Assembly (NCBI GenBank): GCA_021840255.1
Contig: JAKBYX010000001.1
Coordinates: 124,001 to 188,000 of the forward strand
From: Nitrospirota bacterium
GTDB lineage: Bacteria; Nitrospirota; Thermodesulfovibrionia; Thermodesulfovibrionales; JdFR-88
Length of the DNA stretch: 64,000 bases
Direction: 5' to 3'
The notes under the pieces are model-generated. The model worked only from the letters and a program-made list of their open reading frames with translations, was not told the origin of the DNA and made no database searches. Below, piece after piece: positions 43,963 to 54,209 of this stretch. Position numbers and translations under genes: made by a program. Within the stretch, counting starts at the first letter, position 1. Each line of letters starts with the position of its first letter.

Positions 43963-44457
43963 CACTCCCCCTTGAGGCGTGCCTTTGTCCCGTCTTACAA
44001 GTGTTCCATTTTCCATTTGAGCAGGAGCTTTCAGCCACCGCTCAATGTACAACAGAATCCACTTGCACTCCGTATGCTTTCTGACGGCGCGCATGATGAG
44101 GGCGTGATTCAGATTGTCAAAGAATCCTTTGATATCCAAATCCAGAACCCAGTCATACCACCAGCATCTCTGCCGTGCTACTCCCACCGCTTCGATTGCC
44201 GACTTTCCCGGCCTGTATCCATAAGAGTTTGGATGAAAATGCGGTTCCACCTTAGGCTCCAAATACAGCTTTACCACCATTTGCGCAATCCTGTCGGATA
44301 CCGTGGGTATTCCCAGAGGCCTTTTGCCTCCGTTGTCCTTTGGTATCTCCACGGTTCGCACCGGCGGCGGAAAGTAACTCCCCGACGACATCCGATTCCA
44401 GAGCTTATAGAGATTCCCCTTGAGGTTCGTCTCAAACTCTTCAATCGATTCACCGTC
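43963..44457 (-). pseudogene. Group II intron reverse transcriptase fragment
   Basis: An internal piece of an LtrA-type maturase/reverse transcriptase: DGESIEEFE, MSSGSYFPPPVRTVEIPK, GIPTVSDRIAQMVVK, LDIKGFFDNL and RRDKGTPQGGV correspond to RT blocks 0 to 4. The N-terminal 35-40 residues are missing. Similarity stops right after GTPQGGV, before the YADD active-site block; the frame continues to 43840 with unrelated residues. No intron domain V is seen. It is a dead remnant between the NrpR-like regulator and a broken toxin gene. Confidence 0.85.
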
Positions 44458-44475
44458 TAAAAGCTACAATGAAAC

Positions 44476-44695
44476 GTGATAGAGATTCGCAAGACCGAGG
44501 CGTTTTATTGGTAATTTTGGTAAATGTGAGCCGGTCGGCGGCGGGGTATCGGAAATGAAAATTGACTACGGCCCTGGTTATAGAGTGTATTTCATTCAGA
44601 GGGGTAAAGAGCTGGTAATCCTGCTTGCCGGCGGAGAAAAAAACACTCAGAGCAAAGATATAAAAACAGCACTCGAATTAGCGCGTAATTTGTAG
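44476..44695 (+). pseudogene. HigB-like toxin pseudogene with internal deletion
   Basis: The first 12 codons (IEIRKTEAFYW after a GTG) match the N-terminus of phage-derived Gp49/HigB-type toxins, then a TAA stop follows. In another frame from 44510 the C-terminal two-thirds continues: GNFGKCEPVGGGVSE, KIDYGPGYRVYFIQRGKE and LLAGGEKNTQSKDIKTALEL. About 20-25 residues are lost and the frame is shifted; the junction contains a short direct repeat (TTGGTAA ... TTGGTAA), suggesting a slippage deletion. The antitoxin gene starts 9 nt after the toxin stop. Confidence 0.8.
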
Positions 44696-44704
44696 GAGGG
44701 AAAA

Positions 44705-45010
44705 ATGAAAAGTAAGAAAAAAATTAAAACGACACCTTGGGAGTCAGCCGAATATCTGAAAACCAAAGAAGATATGGCGTTATATTTAGAGGCCATGATT
44801 GAGGAGTCTTACGGCGATCCTGCATCTATTGCTGTCGCTTTGGGCAATATTGCCCGTGCTAAAGGGATGAGCGATATTGCACGTAAGACGGGATTAGCGA
44901 GGGAAAGCCTATACAGGGCTCTTTCTCCAGAAGGCAACCCGGAGTTTGCTACCGTGCTAAAAGTGGCAAAAGCTTTAGGGCTTAAATTGCATATTACAGC
45001 AGGCGCGTAA
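44705..45010 (+). CDS. HigA-like antitoxin, orphaned
   Basis: 101 aa, the addiction-module antidote type of XRE-like protein. WESAEYLKTKEDMALYLEAMIEE is the conserved N-terminal block, and MSDIARKTGLARESLYRALS is the helix-turn-helix. GGAGGG lies 5 nt before the ATG and overlaps the toxin stop. It appears intact, although its toxin is broken, and may persist as an autoregulator or by guarding against incoming relatives. Confidence 0.88.
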   Translation: MKSKKKIKTTPWESAEYLKTKEDMALYLEAMIEESYGDPASIAVALGNIARAKGMSDIARKTGLARESLYRALSPEGNPEFATVLKVAKALGLKLHITAGA

Positions 45011-45048
45011 AAAACCGGATAAAAAATTATAGGCGCAAAGAGGCGCGG

Positions 45049-46089
45049 TTAGGTGAGGGATTCCTTGAGCCTTATCAGAAGCTCGAAGGCCTTCAGCGTC
45101 TCCGCCTCCGAGAGCGACCCCGTGCCACACGAGGGCGTAAGCATTATCTTTTCTTTCAAGAGGCCCGCGGGTATGAGAGAGGCCAGTTTGTCGAACCTCC
45201 TCATGAAGAGGGCATAAAGGGACTCTTCCGTCTCGCTGTTTATGGCATCCGTCGTGGGCACGATCCCCCAGGCCAGGGTGCCGCCCCCTTTAAGGAAGGC
45301 CTCCGTTTCAGCCCTGTAAATGCCCAGGGTGTCCCCGTAGTCGTAAGCGTCAAAGCTCAGTATTTCCGCGCCGGATTCCATGAGAAGGGGCCACTCTGCC
45401 CTGCCGCAGCAATGTATGCCGGGTATGGCGCCCATCTCCTTTATGGTGCCCGCAAGCGCCTTTAAAAGCCTCAGCGCCTCTTCGCGCTGCACGGCTATAT
45501 ACGCGGTGCTGCCAAGGGCGCCCGCTATCGGCTCGTCTATGAATATGACCACCTCTTCCGCCTTCGCCTTAAGCGCGTCTATCTGCCAGCGGACCTTGGC
45601 CTGGAGCCCCATCAGATAGACCTCCCGCAGCTCCTCGTCGTAGTAGACAGGCCTGCCCTGGTAGTCATTGAGGCCCAGGGTGAAGGTAAGAGGGCCTGTG
45701 ACATGGCCCTTTAGCCATTTAAAGCGCCGTCCTTTCGTGGCCTTGAGGAAAGCATGAAAACCCTCGGCGAAATTCTCTGAGATGGCTATCCTTGTCTGCT
45801 CGTTGCAGGATTCATAAAACCTCTCAAGCTCATCGCTGCCGCTTCTGTTTACCCATACGTTTTTCTTTTCCGAGTCCACACGGATGAAGGGAAGCCCCTC
45901 GGAATACTGGGGTATCATCTGCTCCCGGAAGGAGACCTTTGGCAGCTGGGGCCAGAAGGGTATGTCGAAGGTCTCCAGCACAAGCGCAACCGCGGCCTCC
46001 GCATTTTCATGCGGCAGGCTGCCTATGCCGGTTGTAAGGTATGGCTGCAACATCAGTTGATGATACATCAAAGCGGGCGGGCTCCGCAA
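45049..46089 (-). CDS. Core MetE-like zinc methyltransferase (UROD/MetE superfamily)
   Basis: Up to 346 aa (starts at 46089, 46068 or 46053 are possible). TTGIGSLPHENAEAAV opens a UROD/MetE TIM barrel; FIDEPIAG, GIHCCGRAEW with the His226-x-Cys228 pair, and LTPSCGTGSL with Cys321 give the zinc ligands used to activate a thiol. It lacks the N-terminal folate-binding half of full-length MetE. Short 'core MetE' proteins of anaerobes transfer methyl groups from corrinoid proteins to homocysteine; that is the best guess here. No corrinoid partner is adjacent. Confidence 0.8.
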   Translation of the reverse strand: MRSPPALMYHQLMLQPYLTTGIGSLPHENAEAAVALVLETFDIPFWPQLPKVSFREQMIPQYSEGLPFIRVDSEKKNVWVNRSGSDELERFYESCNEQTRIAISENFAEGFHAFLKATKGRRFKWLKGHVTGPLTFTLGLNDYQGRPVYYDEELREVYLMGLQAKVRWQIDALKAKAEEVVIFIDEPIAGALGSTAYIAVQREEALRLLKALAGTIKEMGAIPGIHCCGRAEWPLLMESGAEILSFDAYDYGDTLGIYRAETEAFLKGGGTLAWGIVPTTDAINSETEESLYALFMRRFDKLASLIPAGLLKEKIMLTPSCGTGSLSEAETLKAFELLIRLKESLT

Positions 46090-46164
46090 ATCCCGAGTAA
46101 AAAACAGAACTTTTCCCTCTTTTAACGGGTTCCCAAACCGGGCGTCCTGTTGTTAAAATAGCTA

Positions 46165-46671
46165 ATGGCGGAAAGCGGGAGCAAAAGCAGCGAAGAGTCC
46201 TTCGAGAACGTAGATACCTCGCTGGAAGAGCGCGCCGAACTGCTGGACAAAACCCAGTGGGCGGGGGATTTCGAATGGCACCAGATAGAGGCAATCGTGA
46301 AATACATGCGCGTCAAACGCGTCCCTAAAGGGTTCGTCCTCTTCAAGGAAGGGATGATCGAGGCCTTCATGTGCCTTATCCTTGAGGGGATGGTGCGGAT
46401 AGAGAAAGAGGACGAAAAGGGCAGCCGTAAATCCGTCGCCGTGCTGGGGGCTGGCCAGATGATCGGGGAGATGTCGCTTTTTAACGAAGAGCCGAGGTCC
46501 GCCTCCGCTATCGCCCTAAAGGACACAACCTTTCTGCTTTTCCGGCGGGAGGATTTCGAGCGCCTGAGCAAAGAAGCGCCCCTGCTGGCCCTGAAGGTGC
46601 TTACAAGGATAATCAAGCTCCTGGGAGAACGCCTTAGAAGGACCAGCGGGGTCCTGGCCGACTATCTCTAA
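46165..46671 (+). CDS. Cyclic-nucleotide-binding domain protein
   Basis: 168 aa consisting of a charged N-terminus and a single cNMP-binding domain (about 35-150): VPKGFVLFKEG, then the phosphate-binding cassette IGEMSLFNEEPRSASAIAL, where Glu and Arg are both present. The C-terminus is a helix without a DNA-binding HTH, so it is not a complete CRP regulator. It could sense cAMP or cGMP as a separate subunit. The ATG is 5 nt after an extended -10 (TGTTAAAAT), again suggesting a leaderless mRNA. Confidence 0.88.
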   Translation: MAESGSKSSEESFENVDTSLEERAELLDKTQWAGDFEWHQIEAIVKYMRVKRVPKGFVLFKEGMIEAFMCLILEGMVRIEKEDEKGSRKSVAVLGAGQMIGEMSLFNEEPRSASAIALKDTTFLLFRREDFERLSKEAPLLALKVLTRIIKLLGERLRRTSGVLADYL

Positions 46672-47065
46672 TTTTGTGGCTCTTCTGGCTTTTGTGTGGG
46701 TGTCATCCCCGCATGCCTTTAGTGGGGATCCAGGTAGTTTATGGGGCGGGTTGACGGCAAGCAACCTTGGGTTGAAAAGGCACGCCCGGTCCCTTTAGGC
46801 TCTGATTGCAGGTAACCCCTTCTTAATAACACTTTTGTGCCAAGGCGTCGCATACGAGAATACGCCTTAAATATTACACGCCCGGAATTTTGTTATAATG
46901 TGGCACTTATAACCGGAAATATTGATCATAGGGCAGGGCATAAAAGAGAACTGTCTTTGCCCCCTCGCCCTGTGGGAGAGGGCGCGGGTGAGGGAAAAAT
47001 ATTTGAAAAAAATAGCCAGTAGCCCGCCCTACATCTATTGACAGAATGCATTTTATTTACAGAAA
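46672..47065. repeat. Intergenic region with two palindromic repeats
   Basis: A 394-nt gap holding a REP-like hairpin ATCCCC...GGGGAT at 46705-46729 (TGTCATCCCCGCATGCC type, related to that at 26956) and a CCCTCGCCCT...AGGGCGCGGGTGAGGG palindrome at 46962-46994. The base composition shifts to AT-rich after about 47000, marking the left edge of the low-GC island. Confidence 0.55.
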
Positions 47066-48235
47066 ATGAAGAAATTAGATGGACTGTTGGAAAAAAAATG
47101 TATTCCTGAATTGCCTTTTCCAATATATCTTTTTAAAGACTTTGATCCGAAAAAGAAGGAGCCCATTGAAATACAATTATGCGAATTTCTTGAGAAAGCG
47201 GGTTTAATTGCATTCCATGAACACAATCGTGAGAGCGCGGCATGGTCTAGTCTATTCAATATCTTTTTTTTCAAAGCATTAGATTTGGATTTACAATCAC
47301 TGTCACCCTTAGGCTTCTTTAGGACTAATCGCAAAGAAAAGAAAATTAGAGAAATCTTTGTAAAATTTCGAACCAAATCATTAGAAAATTTTTTTACAGA
47401 ACAGTGGGACCTAATATTAAATCATTATTGTCCGTCCTTCAGAGACAATTCGATTATTTTTCATAATAAAAATCCCCGTTCTAAAATTAGAATGGATTAT
47501 TCTAAAAAAAGATATGTAAATACTTCTTCATATATATTGGATCCAAAATTCCTTGTTCCAGTGGACAAATTAATTTCTGCTGGCCAAAAAAACAGATATT
47601 CCGGCCAATTAGCGTCTTGCAAGGAGAAATTTAGCAAATTGCTTCAATCCCCAGATTGTCCTGACACCCTGAAACAATTAGAATTAGAAAGTAAATTCAG
47701 ATCTGACGCAATTAAAAACATGATTTTTTATCCCGCAGCCTACAGATATCACGTATATTCTTTCTTGACTTTCAATGTCGAGTTTCTTGAAGAGAAGTTA
47801 GCCAAAGGCAGCCCATCAAATATATTGACTAACGAGTTATTATTTGATTTTTGTGGCCAGGTTGGGCCTGCTCTAGCTATTTCATCGTGGTGGCAATCTT
47901 ATCTTCCAAAGCAATTTTTTATCGACTTCCTTGGGTGTATCAATCAAGAAAGCATTATAAAATTGCTTTGGCATTTCTTCGCCGATATATTACAGAATAA
48001 TTTTAGATTGGATTTAAAAAAGGAAATTTTTCCGAGTTGGTGTGGAATACCGGACTTAATTGTTTTCGATAAGAGTGCACGAGAACATATTTTATTAGAG
48101 TGTAAAAGCCGGCATGATAAATTTCGAGAAACTCAAAAGAGGTGGTTTAAAAAAAATTCTGAATATTATGGATTTAACGCAGGCCTCATTTTGACAGATG
48201 AAAGGTCTATATCCAAATATCGTATGAATTTTTAG
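47066..48235 (+). CDS. VRR-NUC-like nuclease domain protein of an AT-rich island
   Basis: 389 aa. The first 310 residues are not recognised. The C-terminal 75 residues match a VRR-NUC/PD-(D/E)XK nuclease: CGIPDLIVFD with Asp330, ILLECKSRHD with Glu345-x-Lys347, then ETQKRWFKKN with Gln357 and Trp360, and a last FNAGLILTD strand. Such domains act as structure-specific DNA nucleases in repair, phage and defence proteins. The gene is far more AT-rich than its neighbours and lies next to palindromic repeats, so it was probably acquired. No Shine-Dalgarno. A second AT-rich gene follows after 47 nt. Confidence 0.75.
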   Translation: MKKLDGLLEKKCIPELPFPIYLFKDFDPKKKEPIEIQLCEFLEKAGLIAFHEHNRESAAWSSLFNIFFFKALDLDLQSLSPLGFFRTNRKEKKIREIFVKFRTKSLENFFTEQWDLILNHYCPSFRDNSIIFHNKNPRSKIRMDYSKKRYVNTSSYILDPKFLVPVDKLISAGQKNRYSGQLASCKEKFSKLLQSPDCPDTLKQLELESKFRSDAIKNMIFYPAAYRYHVYSFLTFNVEFLEEKLAKGSPSNILTNELLFDFCGQVGPALAISSWWQSYLPKQFFIDFLGCINQESIIKLLWHFFADILQNNFRLDLKKEIFPSWCGIPDLIVFDKSAREHILLECKSRHDKFRETQKRWFKKNSEYYGFNAGLILTDERSISKYRMNF

Positions 48236-48282
48236 CAACTTAAAAAGAGGGACAGGCTGCTCTCTTTTATTTGTATAGCAAG

Positions 48283-48843
48283 ATGATTGCAAAAATTGCT
48301 GCAAATGGTGAAATTTTTCTGAAAAATGAATATGCTAAAAAAAGTTTGAAAACATTGTTTGCAATCCCTATATATCTGAGATCAGAGCAGGATTATTACT
48401 CAGATGCTGAAAGAGAAAAAGCAAATTCAATCGAATCTGCAAAGTCTTTTAATCTTCAGCATACGATTGGATCATGGCCGCAATGGGAGTTTAATGATAT
48501 TGTAGGCTACTTGCAGATACGATTAGATGTGAATGGTTGTTTTCGTTTCAGTGTATTCGGTATTGACTCTGCGGGCGGTTATGAGCGGATACCTCGAACT
48601 CCTAGAAATAGACGTAATGCTGTAATGTGGCCCATTGATTACAAGAATTATTTTGATAAGGATGACATCAAGATGGCGGGCAGACCGTTAAGTATCAACG
48701 ATTCGGAAGAGAAGATAAATAAAACTTTAGCTGATTTTTTACGAGAGATGAAGAAAAAAATAAATAAAGAAAATAAATACTTGGATATCGAACGTTGGTT
48801 GCTGTTGTTTGAGTGTTGTAAAATGCATGCTTTTAAAAAATAA
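48283..48843 (+). CDS. Unknown protein of the AT-rich island
   Basis: 186 aa from the ATG at 48283 (a TTG four codons upstream is also open). Not recognised. Visible features are an N-terminal helix, an Asp/Glu-rich middle with GSWPQWEFNDIVGYLQIRLD, an aromatic region (RNAVMWPIDYKNYF) and a Lys-rich helical C-terminus with two Cys near the end (LLLFECCKMHAF). No membrane segment. It shares strand, base composition and close spacing (47 nt) with the VRR-NUC-like gene, so the two probably act together. Confidence 0.65.
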   Translation: MIAKIAANGEIFLKNEYAKKSLKTLFAIPIYLRSEQDYYSDAEREKANSIESAKSFNLQHTIGSWPQWEFNDIVGYLQIRLDVNGCFRFSVFGIDSAGGYERIPRTPRNRRNAVMWPIDYKNYFDKDDIKMAGRPLSINDSEEKINKTLADFLREMKKKINKENKYLDIERWLLLFECCKMHAFKK

Positions 48844-49318
48844 TTGGATAGATAATGTGTAAGTCCGATTTCAGGCAATATTAATTGTCGTTTTTCCTGA
48901 AGTCGCTGGATTATCGGAATGTCCGCAAAAGGATAGACGATCGCGTAGCTAGCAACCTCAACCTACCCATGCACCCTCGCAAGAGGATGTTGATAGATTC
49001 TATCAGGAACTGGTAGCCGGTCAAAGGACTAATTGCGCTGAGTATTGCGCGAAGTCCGCGCTTTTTTAGAGCGAAACCAAAGTTTCGAGTCCTGGACGAA
49101 GCAAGAATGAACGCATGGGTTGTATTAATTTTCCAGTCACCACATCATAAGTATTAGCTAACCGGTCTTTCAAGAAAAAACCTTATTGGCGCGAGCTGTA
49201 GGAAGAAATCAGTTAAAAGCCAAGGCACAGGGCCACGGGGCTTTCGCCGGGATGGCTGCATCGGGGAACTGTACCCACAGCAATTCCGGCAGACCAAATT
49301 TTTTATTATTTTTGAGCC
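48844..49318. other. Right flank of the AT-rich island, nothing recognised
   Basis: 475 nt between the island and the atp terminator. GC rises again after about 48900. No stable hairpin, RNA gene or convincing open frame was found; a few short frames read only 20-25 codons. Confidence 0.4.
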
Positions 49319-49356
49319 AACTGAAAAGGCCCCTCTTGAAAGGGGCCTTTTCAGTT
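49319..49356. terminator. Bidirectional terminator after atpC
   Basis: AACTGAAAAGGCCCC (49319-49333) and GGGGCCTTTTCAGTT (49342-49356) form a perfect 15-bp stem with an 8-nt loop. It is flanked by A/T-rich sequence on both sides, 29 nt after the atpC stop on the minus strand. It ends the atp operon and also shields it from plus-strand transcripts. Confidence 0.9.
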
Positions 49357-49384
49357 TTAAAAAACTTCAGATTTTTTTAACCGT

Positions 49385-49792
49385 CTATTTCCCTGCGTAC
49401 TCCTTGGCGATGCGTATCCTTGCGATGGCCCTTTCAAGCGCCGCCTGGGCCCGCGTGAAGTCTACATTTTCCTTTTTTGCCAGCAGCAGCTCCAGGCGCT
49501 TTTTCTTCTCCATCGCCCTTTCGACGTCGATGTCTTCAGCCTTTTCCGCGCTTTCGGCAAGGACTATCATCTTGCCGGCGAGCACCTCCGCATAGCCGCT
49601 CCCCACAAAGTAGTAGCTGGGCTTGCCGTCCGCCTTGATTATGAGGGCGCCTATCCTTAAAATGGCCATCAAGGGCGCATGCCCGGCCAATACGCCAAAG
49701 TCGCCGTCGGCGCCGCTGGCGTCCACCTGCTCGACCGGGCCGCTGTAGACCGTGCCGTGCGGGGTCACTATATCGAGCGCAAGTTTGTCCAT
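49385..49792 (-). CDS. atpC: ATP synthase epsilon subunit
   Basis: 135 aa. The N-terminal beta-sandwich begins LALDIVTPHGTVYSGPVEQV, with DGDFGVLAGHAPLMAIL typical of epsilon; the C-terminal helical hairpin (AMEKKKRLELLLAKKEN) can inhibit rotation. It belongs to the central stalk of F1. Last gene of the minus-strand atp block, 6 nt after atpD and followed by a strong terminator. Confidence 0.95.
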   Translation of the reverse strand: MDKLALDIVTPHGTVYSGPVEQVDASGADGDFGVLAGHAPLMAILRIGALIIKADGKPSYYFVGSGYAEVLAGKMIVLAESAEKAEDIDVERAMEKKKRLELLLAKKENVDFTRAQAALERAIARIRIAKEYAGK

Positions 49793-49798
49793 CTCCGC

Positions 49799-51241
<1,443 letters not shown>

Positions 51242-51263
51242 TCATTCTCTCTTGATATGTGCA

Positions 51264-52151
51264 CTATTTCTTGATGGCCTCTACACCGCCAACGATGTCC
51301 ATGAGTTCCCTGGTGATGGTCGCCTGCCTTACTTTGTTGGCCACAAGCGTAAGCCTCTGTATCATCTCCCCGGCGTTCTGGGAGGCGTTCCCCATCGCGG
51401 TCATCCTCGATGCCTCCTCCGAGGTCTGGGATTCGAGAAGCGCCCTGAATATCCTTATCTCTACGGCCTTGGGGATCAGCGTCAGGTAAAGGCCCTCCAC
51501 CGAGGGCTCAAAGATATAGCTGACATGGCTCTCAGGGGCCTCCGCGGCCTCTTTTTCTTTCTCTTTCTGCTCATGCTCGAACGGCAGGAGCTTAACTATC
51601 TTTACCTGCTGGGCTATTACGCTCTTGAACTCGTTATAAACAATGTAGACCTCATCGAACATGGAGCCGCTGTAGCCGCTGATGATGTCCATGGCTATCT
51701 GCTTTGCATGTTTGAAGTCCGCTTTCCCGGAGATGCCGGTAAGCGAGTTGGCGAGGGGGATGTCCCTGCGCTTGTAATAATCGCGCGCCTTCCTGCCGAC
51801 CGCGCTTATGCTTACCTGCACGCCCTCATCGTTCAGCTCCCTTGTAAAATGCACCGCAGCCTTCAGCACGTTGGAGTTGAACGCGCCGCAAAGTCCCCTG
51901 TCGCTGGTCAGGACCAGCAACTGCACGGCCTTCCGGGGCCTCTTCATAAGCAGGGGATGGGCATCCGCGCTGGCCGCCATGCCAAGGTTGCCCAGCACCT
52001 CGTATATTTTGTCGGAGTACGGTCTCAGCTCCAGCATGCGGCCCTGGGCTTTCCTTAGCTTCGCCGCAGCCACCATCTTCATGGCCTTGGTGATCTGGCT
52101 GGTGTTTTTGACCGCCTTTATTCTTCTTTTTATGTCTCTGAGTGTCGCCAT
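51264..52151 (-). CDS. atpG: ATP synthase gamma subunit
   Basis: The 295 aa rotor shaft. The N-terminal helix DIKRRIKAVKNTSQITKAMK and C-terminal helix NASQNAGEMIQRLTLVANKVR form the coiled coil inside the alpha/beta hexamer, and LTSDRGLCGAFNSNV lies in the Rossmann-like domain. It follows atpA after one nucleotide. Confidence 0.95.
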   Translation of the reverse strand: MATLRDIKRRIKAVKNTSQITKAMKMVAAAKLRKAQGRMLELRPYSDKIYEVLGNLGMAASADAHPLLMKRPRKAVQLLVLTSDRGLCGAFNSNVLKAAVHFTRELNDEGVQVSISAVGRKARDYYKRRDIPLANSLTGISGKADFKHAKQIAMDIISGYSGSMFDEVYIVYNEFKSVIAQQVKIVKLLPFEHEQKEKEKEAAEAPESHVSYIFEPSVEGLYLTLIPKAVEIRIFRALLESQTSEEASRMTAMGNASQNAGEMIQRLTLVANKVRQATITRELMDIVGGVEAIKK

Positions 52152-52152
52152 T

Positions 52153-53673
52153 TTATAAAGCGAAGCTCTGTTTGAAATGCCCGACGCTTTCAGCGAGCTT
52201 TTTCCTAAGATCGTCGTCTATCGCCTTTTTCTCCTTCAGCTCACCCAGCAGGTCCGCCTTGTTCTGCCTGAAATGCCTGAGGAGGTCCTCTTCAAACCTC
52301 TTTATGGCATCAACGGCCACATCGTCCACATAGCCGTTAGCGCCAGCAAAAAGGACGACCAGCTGCTCCTCAAGCGGATAAGGCCCATACTGGCCCTGCT
52401 TGAGAAGCTCGACCATTCTCTTGCCTCTTTCGATCTGGGCAAGGGTGGCCTTGTCCAGGTCGGAGCCGAACTGCGCGAAGGCGGCAAGTTCCCTGAACTG
52501 GGCCAGGTCCAGCCGGAGCGTGCCGGCCACCTGCTTCATCGCCTTTGTCTGCGCGGCGCCGCCCACGCGGCTGACCGAAAGACCGACGTTGACGGCCGGC
52601 CTCACACCCGCATAGAAAAGCTCAGGCTCAAGATATATCTGTCCGTCCGTAATGGAGATGACGTTCGTGGGGATATAGCCCGACACGTCGCCCGCCTGGG
52701 TCTCGATGATCGGAAGCGCCGTGAGAGAGCCGCCTCCAAGCTCTTTGGAGACCTTCGCGGCCCTTTCAAGGAGCCTCGAGTGCAGATAGAAAACGTCTCC
52801 GGGGTAGGCCTCACGTCCCGGCGGGCGCCTGAGCAGCAGCGAGAGCTGCCTGTAAGCGGCGGCCTGCTTGCTCAGATCGTCATAAACTATAAGGGCATGC
52901 TTCCCGTTGTCCCTGAAGTACTCCCCTATCGCGCATCCGGTGAACGGAGCTATGAACTGCAGCGGAGCAGGCTCGCTGGCCGTGGACGAAACGATGATGG
53001 TATGCTCCATCGCCCCGTGCTCCTCCAATATCTGCTGGGTCCTTGCCACGTTGGCCCTTTTCTGCCCGCAGGCCACATATATGCAGACAACGTCTCCGCC
53101 CTTCTGGTTTATGATGGCGTCAATGGCGATGGCCGTCTTGCCGGTCTGACGGTCGCCGATGATAAGCTCCCTCTGGCCCCTGCCTATCGGTATCATGGCG
53201 TCGATCGCCTTGATGCCGGTCTGCAGCGGCTCGCGGACGGGCTGCCTGTCCACGATGCCCGGCGCAACGACGTCTACCAGCCGCGTGATATCGCTGTTTA
53301 TCGGGCCCTTGCCGTCTATAGGCTGCCCGATGGCGTTTACGACCCTTCCTATGAGGGACGGGCCAACCGCCGTCTGCATGATCCTGCCCGTGCGCTTTAC
53401 GACATCGCCCTCGCGCACGAGGGTGTCCTCACCGAAAAGGACCGCGCCAACGGTGTCTTCCTCCAGGTTGAGCGCCATGCCATATACGCCGTTCGGAAAC
53501 TCAAGCAGTTCCGAGGCCATGCATCTGTCCAACCCGTAGATCTTCGCGATTCCGTCGCCCAGGGACACGACCGATCCCACCTCGCTGACGTCAACGCGCT
53601 TCTCAAAATCCGCTATCTGGCTTTTCAGATAGCGGCTTATCTCATCTACCTTGATCTCCATTTTTTCGCTCAC
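52153..53673 (-). CDS. atpA: ATP synthase alpha subunit
   Basis: 506 aa. The non-catalytic nucleotide site has Walker [28 protein letters not shown] and the [10 protein letters not shown]-terminal region are typical of bacterial alpha subunits. It alternates with beta in the F1 head. It overlaps atpH by 4 nt. Confidence 0.97.
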   Translation of the reverse strand: MSEKMEIKVDEISRYLKSQIADFEKRVDVSEVGSVVSLGDGIAKIYGLDRCMASELLEFPNGVYGMALNLEEDTVGAVLFGEDTLVREGDVVKRTGRIMQTAVGPSLIGRVVNAIGQPIDGKGPINSDITRLVDVVAPGIVDRQPVREPLQTGIKAIDAMIPIGRGQRELIIGDRQTGKTAIAIDAIINQKGGDVVCIYVACGQKRANVARTQQILEEHGAMEHTIIVSSTASEPAPLQFIAPFTGCAIGEYFRDNGKHALIVYDDLSKQAAAYRQLSLLLRRPPGREAYPGDVFYLHSRLLERAAKVSKELGGGSLTALPIIETQAGDVSGYIPTNVISITDGQIYLEPELFYAGVRPAVNVGLSVSRVGGAAQTKAMKQVAGTLRLDLAQFRELAAFAQFGSDLDKATLAQIERGKRMVELLKQGQYGPYPLEEQLVVLFAGANGYVDDVAVDAIKRFEEDLLRHFRQNKADLLGELKEKKAIDDDLRKKLAESVGHFKQSFAL

Positions 53674-54209
53674 CCCTTTATCAGCTCTTCTTTGAGTATT
53701 CTCAACTGGCCCTTGAGACTGCTGTCAAACATCGTGCTGCCTATTTTCACGACCACTCCGCCAAGGACGGAGGGGTCCTGCACGTATTCCATCTCCACTT
53801 CTCTGCCGGTGATCTTCCCAAGCGCGGCCCGCAGCCTCTGCCCGGTAGTCTCGTCCAGGCCGCCGGCGGAAACAACCACCGCCTTGGCGCGGCGCGAGTA
53901 TTCCATGTAAAGGGCCTCCGCGTTGCTGGCGATGCCCGGAAGCAGGGCGGCCCCGTCCATGTCTATCAGGTACTCAAGGAACTTCCTGGTCCCGTCCGAA
54001 AGAGGAAGCTTTTTAGAAAGCTCGGCAAGCAGCCCCTTCTTCTCCTGCGCGGAAAACTGCGGCCCCTCGAGGAAACCCCTTATCTCCGGACTCTCCTCCA
54101 TGAGCGCGCTGACGGCCTTTATCTCCGACACGGCCTGCGTGTTCTGCTTTCCCTCATGGTTCAAAAACTTTTTTGCAAACTGTTTTTCGCGCCTCGTGTC
54201 TTTTTTCAA
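53670..54209 (-). CDS. atpH: ATP synthase delta subunit
   Basis: The 179 aa delta (OSCP-like) protein joining F1 to the peripheral stalk. A helical N-terminal domain and the C-terminal [19 protein letters not shown] motif are characteristic. The N-terminus is a little divergent ([15 protein letters not shown]). It overlaps atpF by 4 nt and atpA by 4 nt. Confidence 0.92.
   Translation of the reverse strand: MKKDTRREKQFAKKFLNHEGKQNTQAVSEIKAVSALMEESPEIRGFLEGPQFSAQEKKGLLAELSKKLPLSDGTRKFLEYLIDMDGAALLPGIASNAEALYMEYSRRAKAVVVSAGGLDETTGQRLRAALGKITGREVEMEYVQDPSVLGGVVVKIGSTMFDSSLKGQLRILKEELIKG

Noticed and set aside
46962-46994. CCCTCGCCC...GGGTGAGGG palindrome as a terminator
   Set aside because: No T-run follows on either strand; it resembles a common dispersed intergenic repeat.
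52177-53910. 577-codon plus-strand open frame antisense to atpA
   Set aside because: It lies entirely over conserved atpA/atpH coding sequence and has no recognisable domain.
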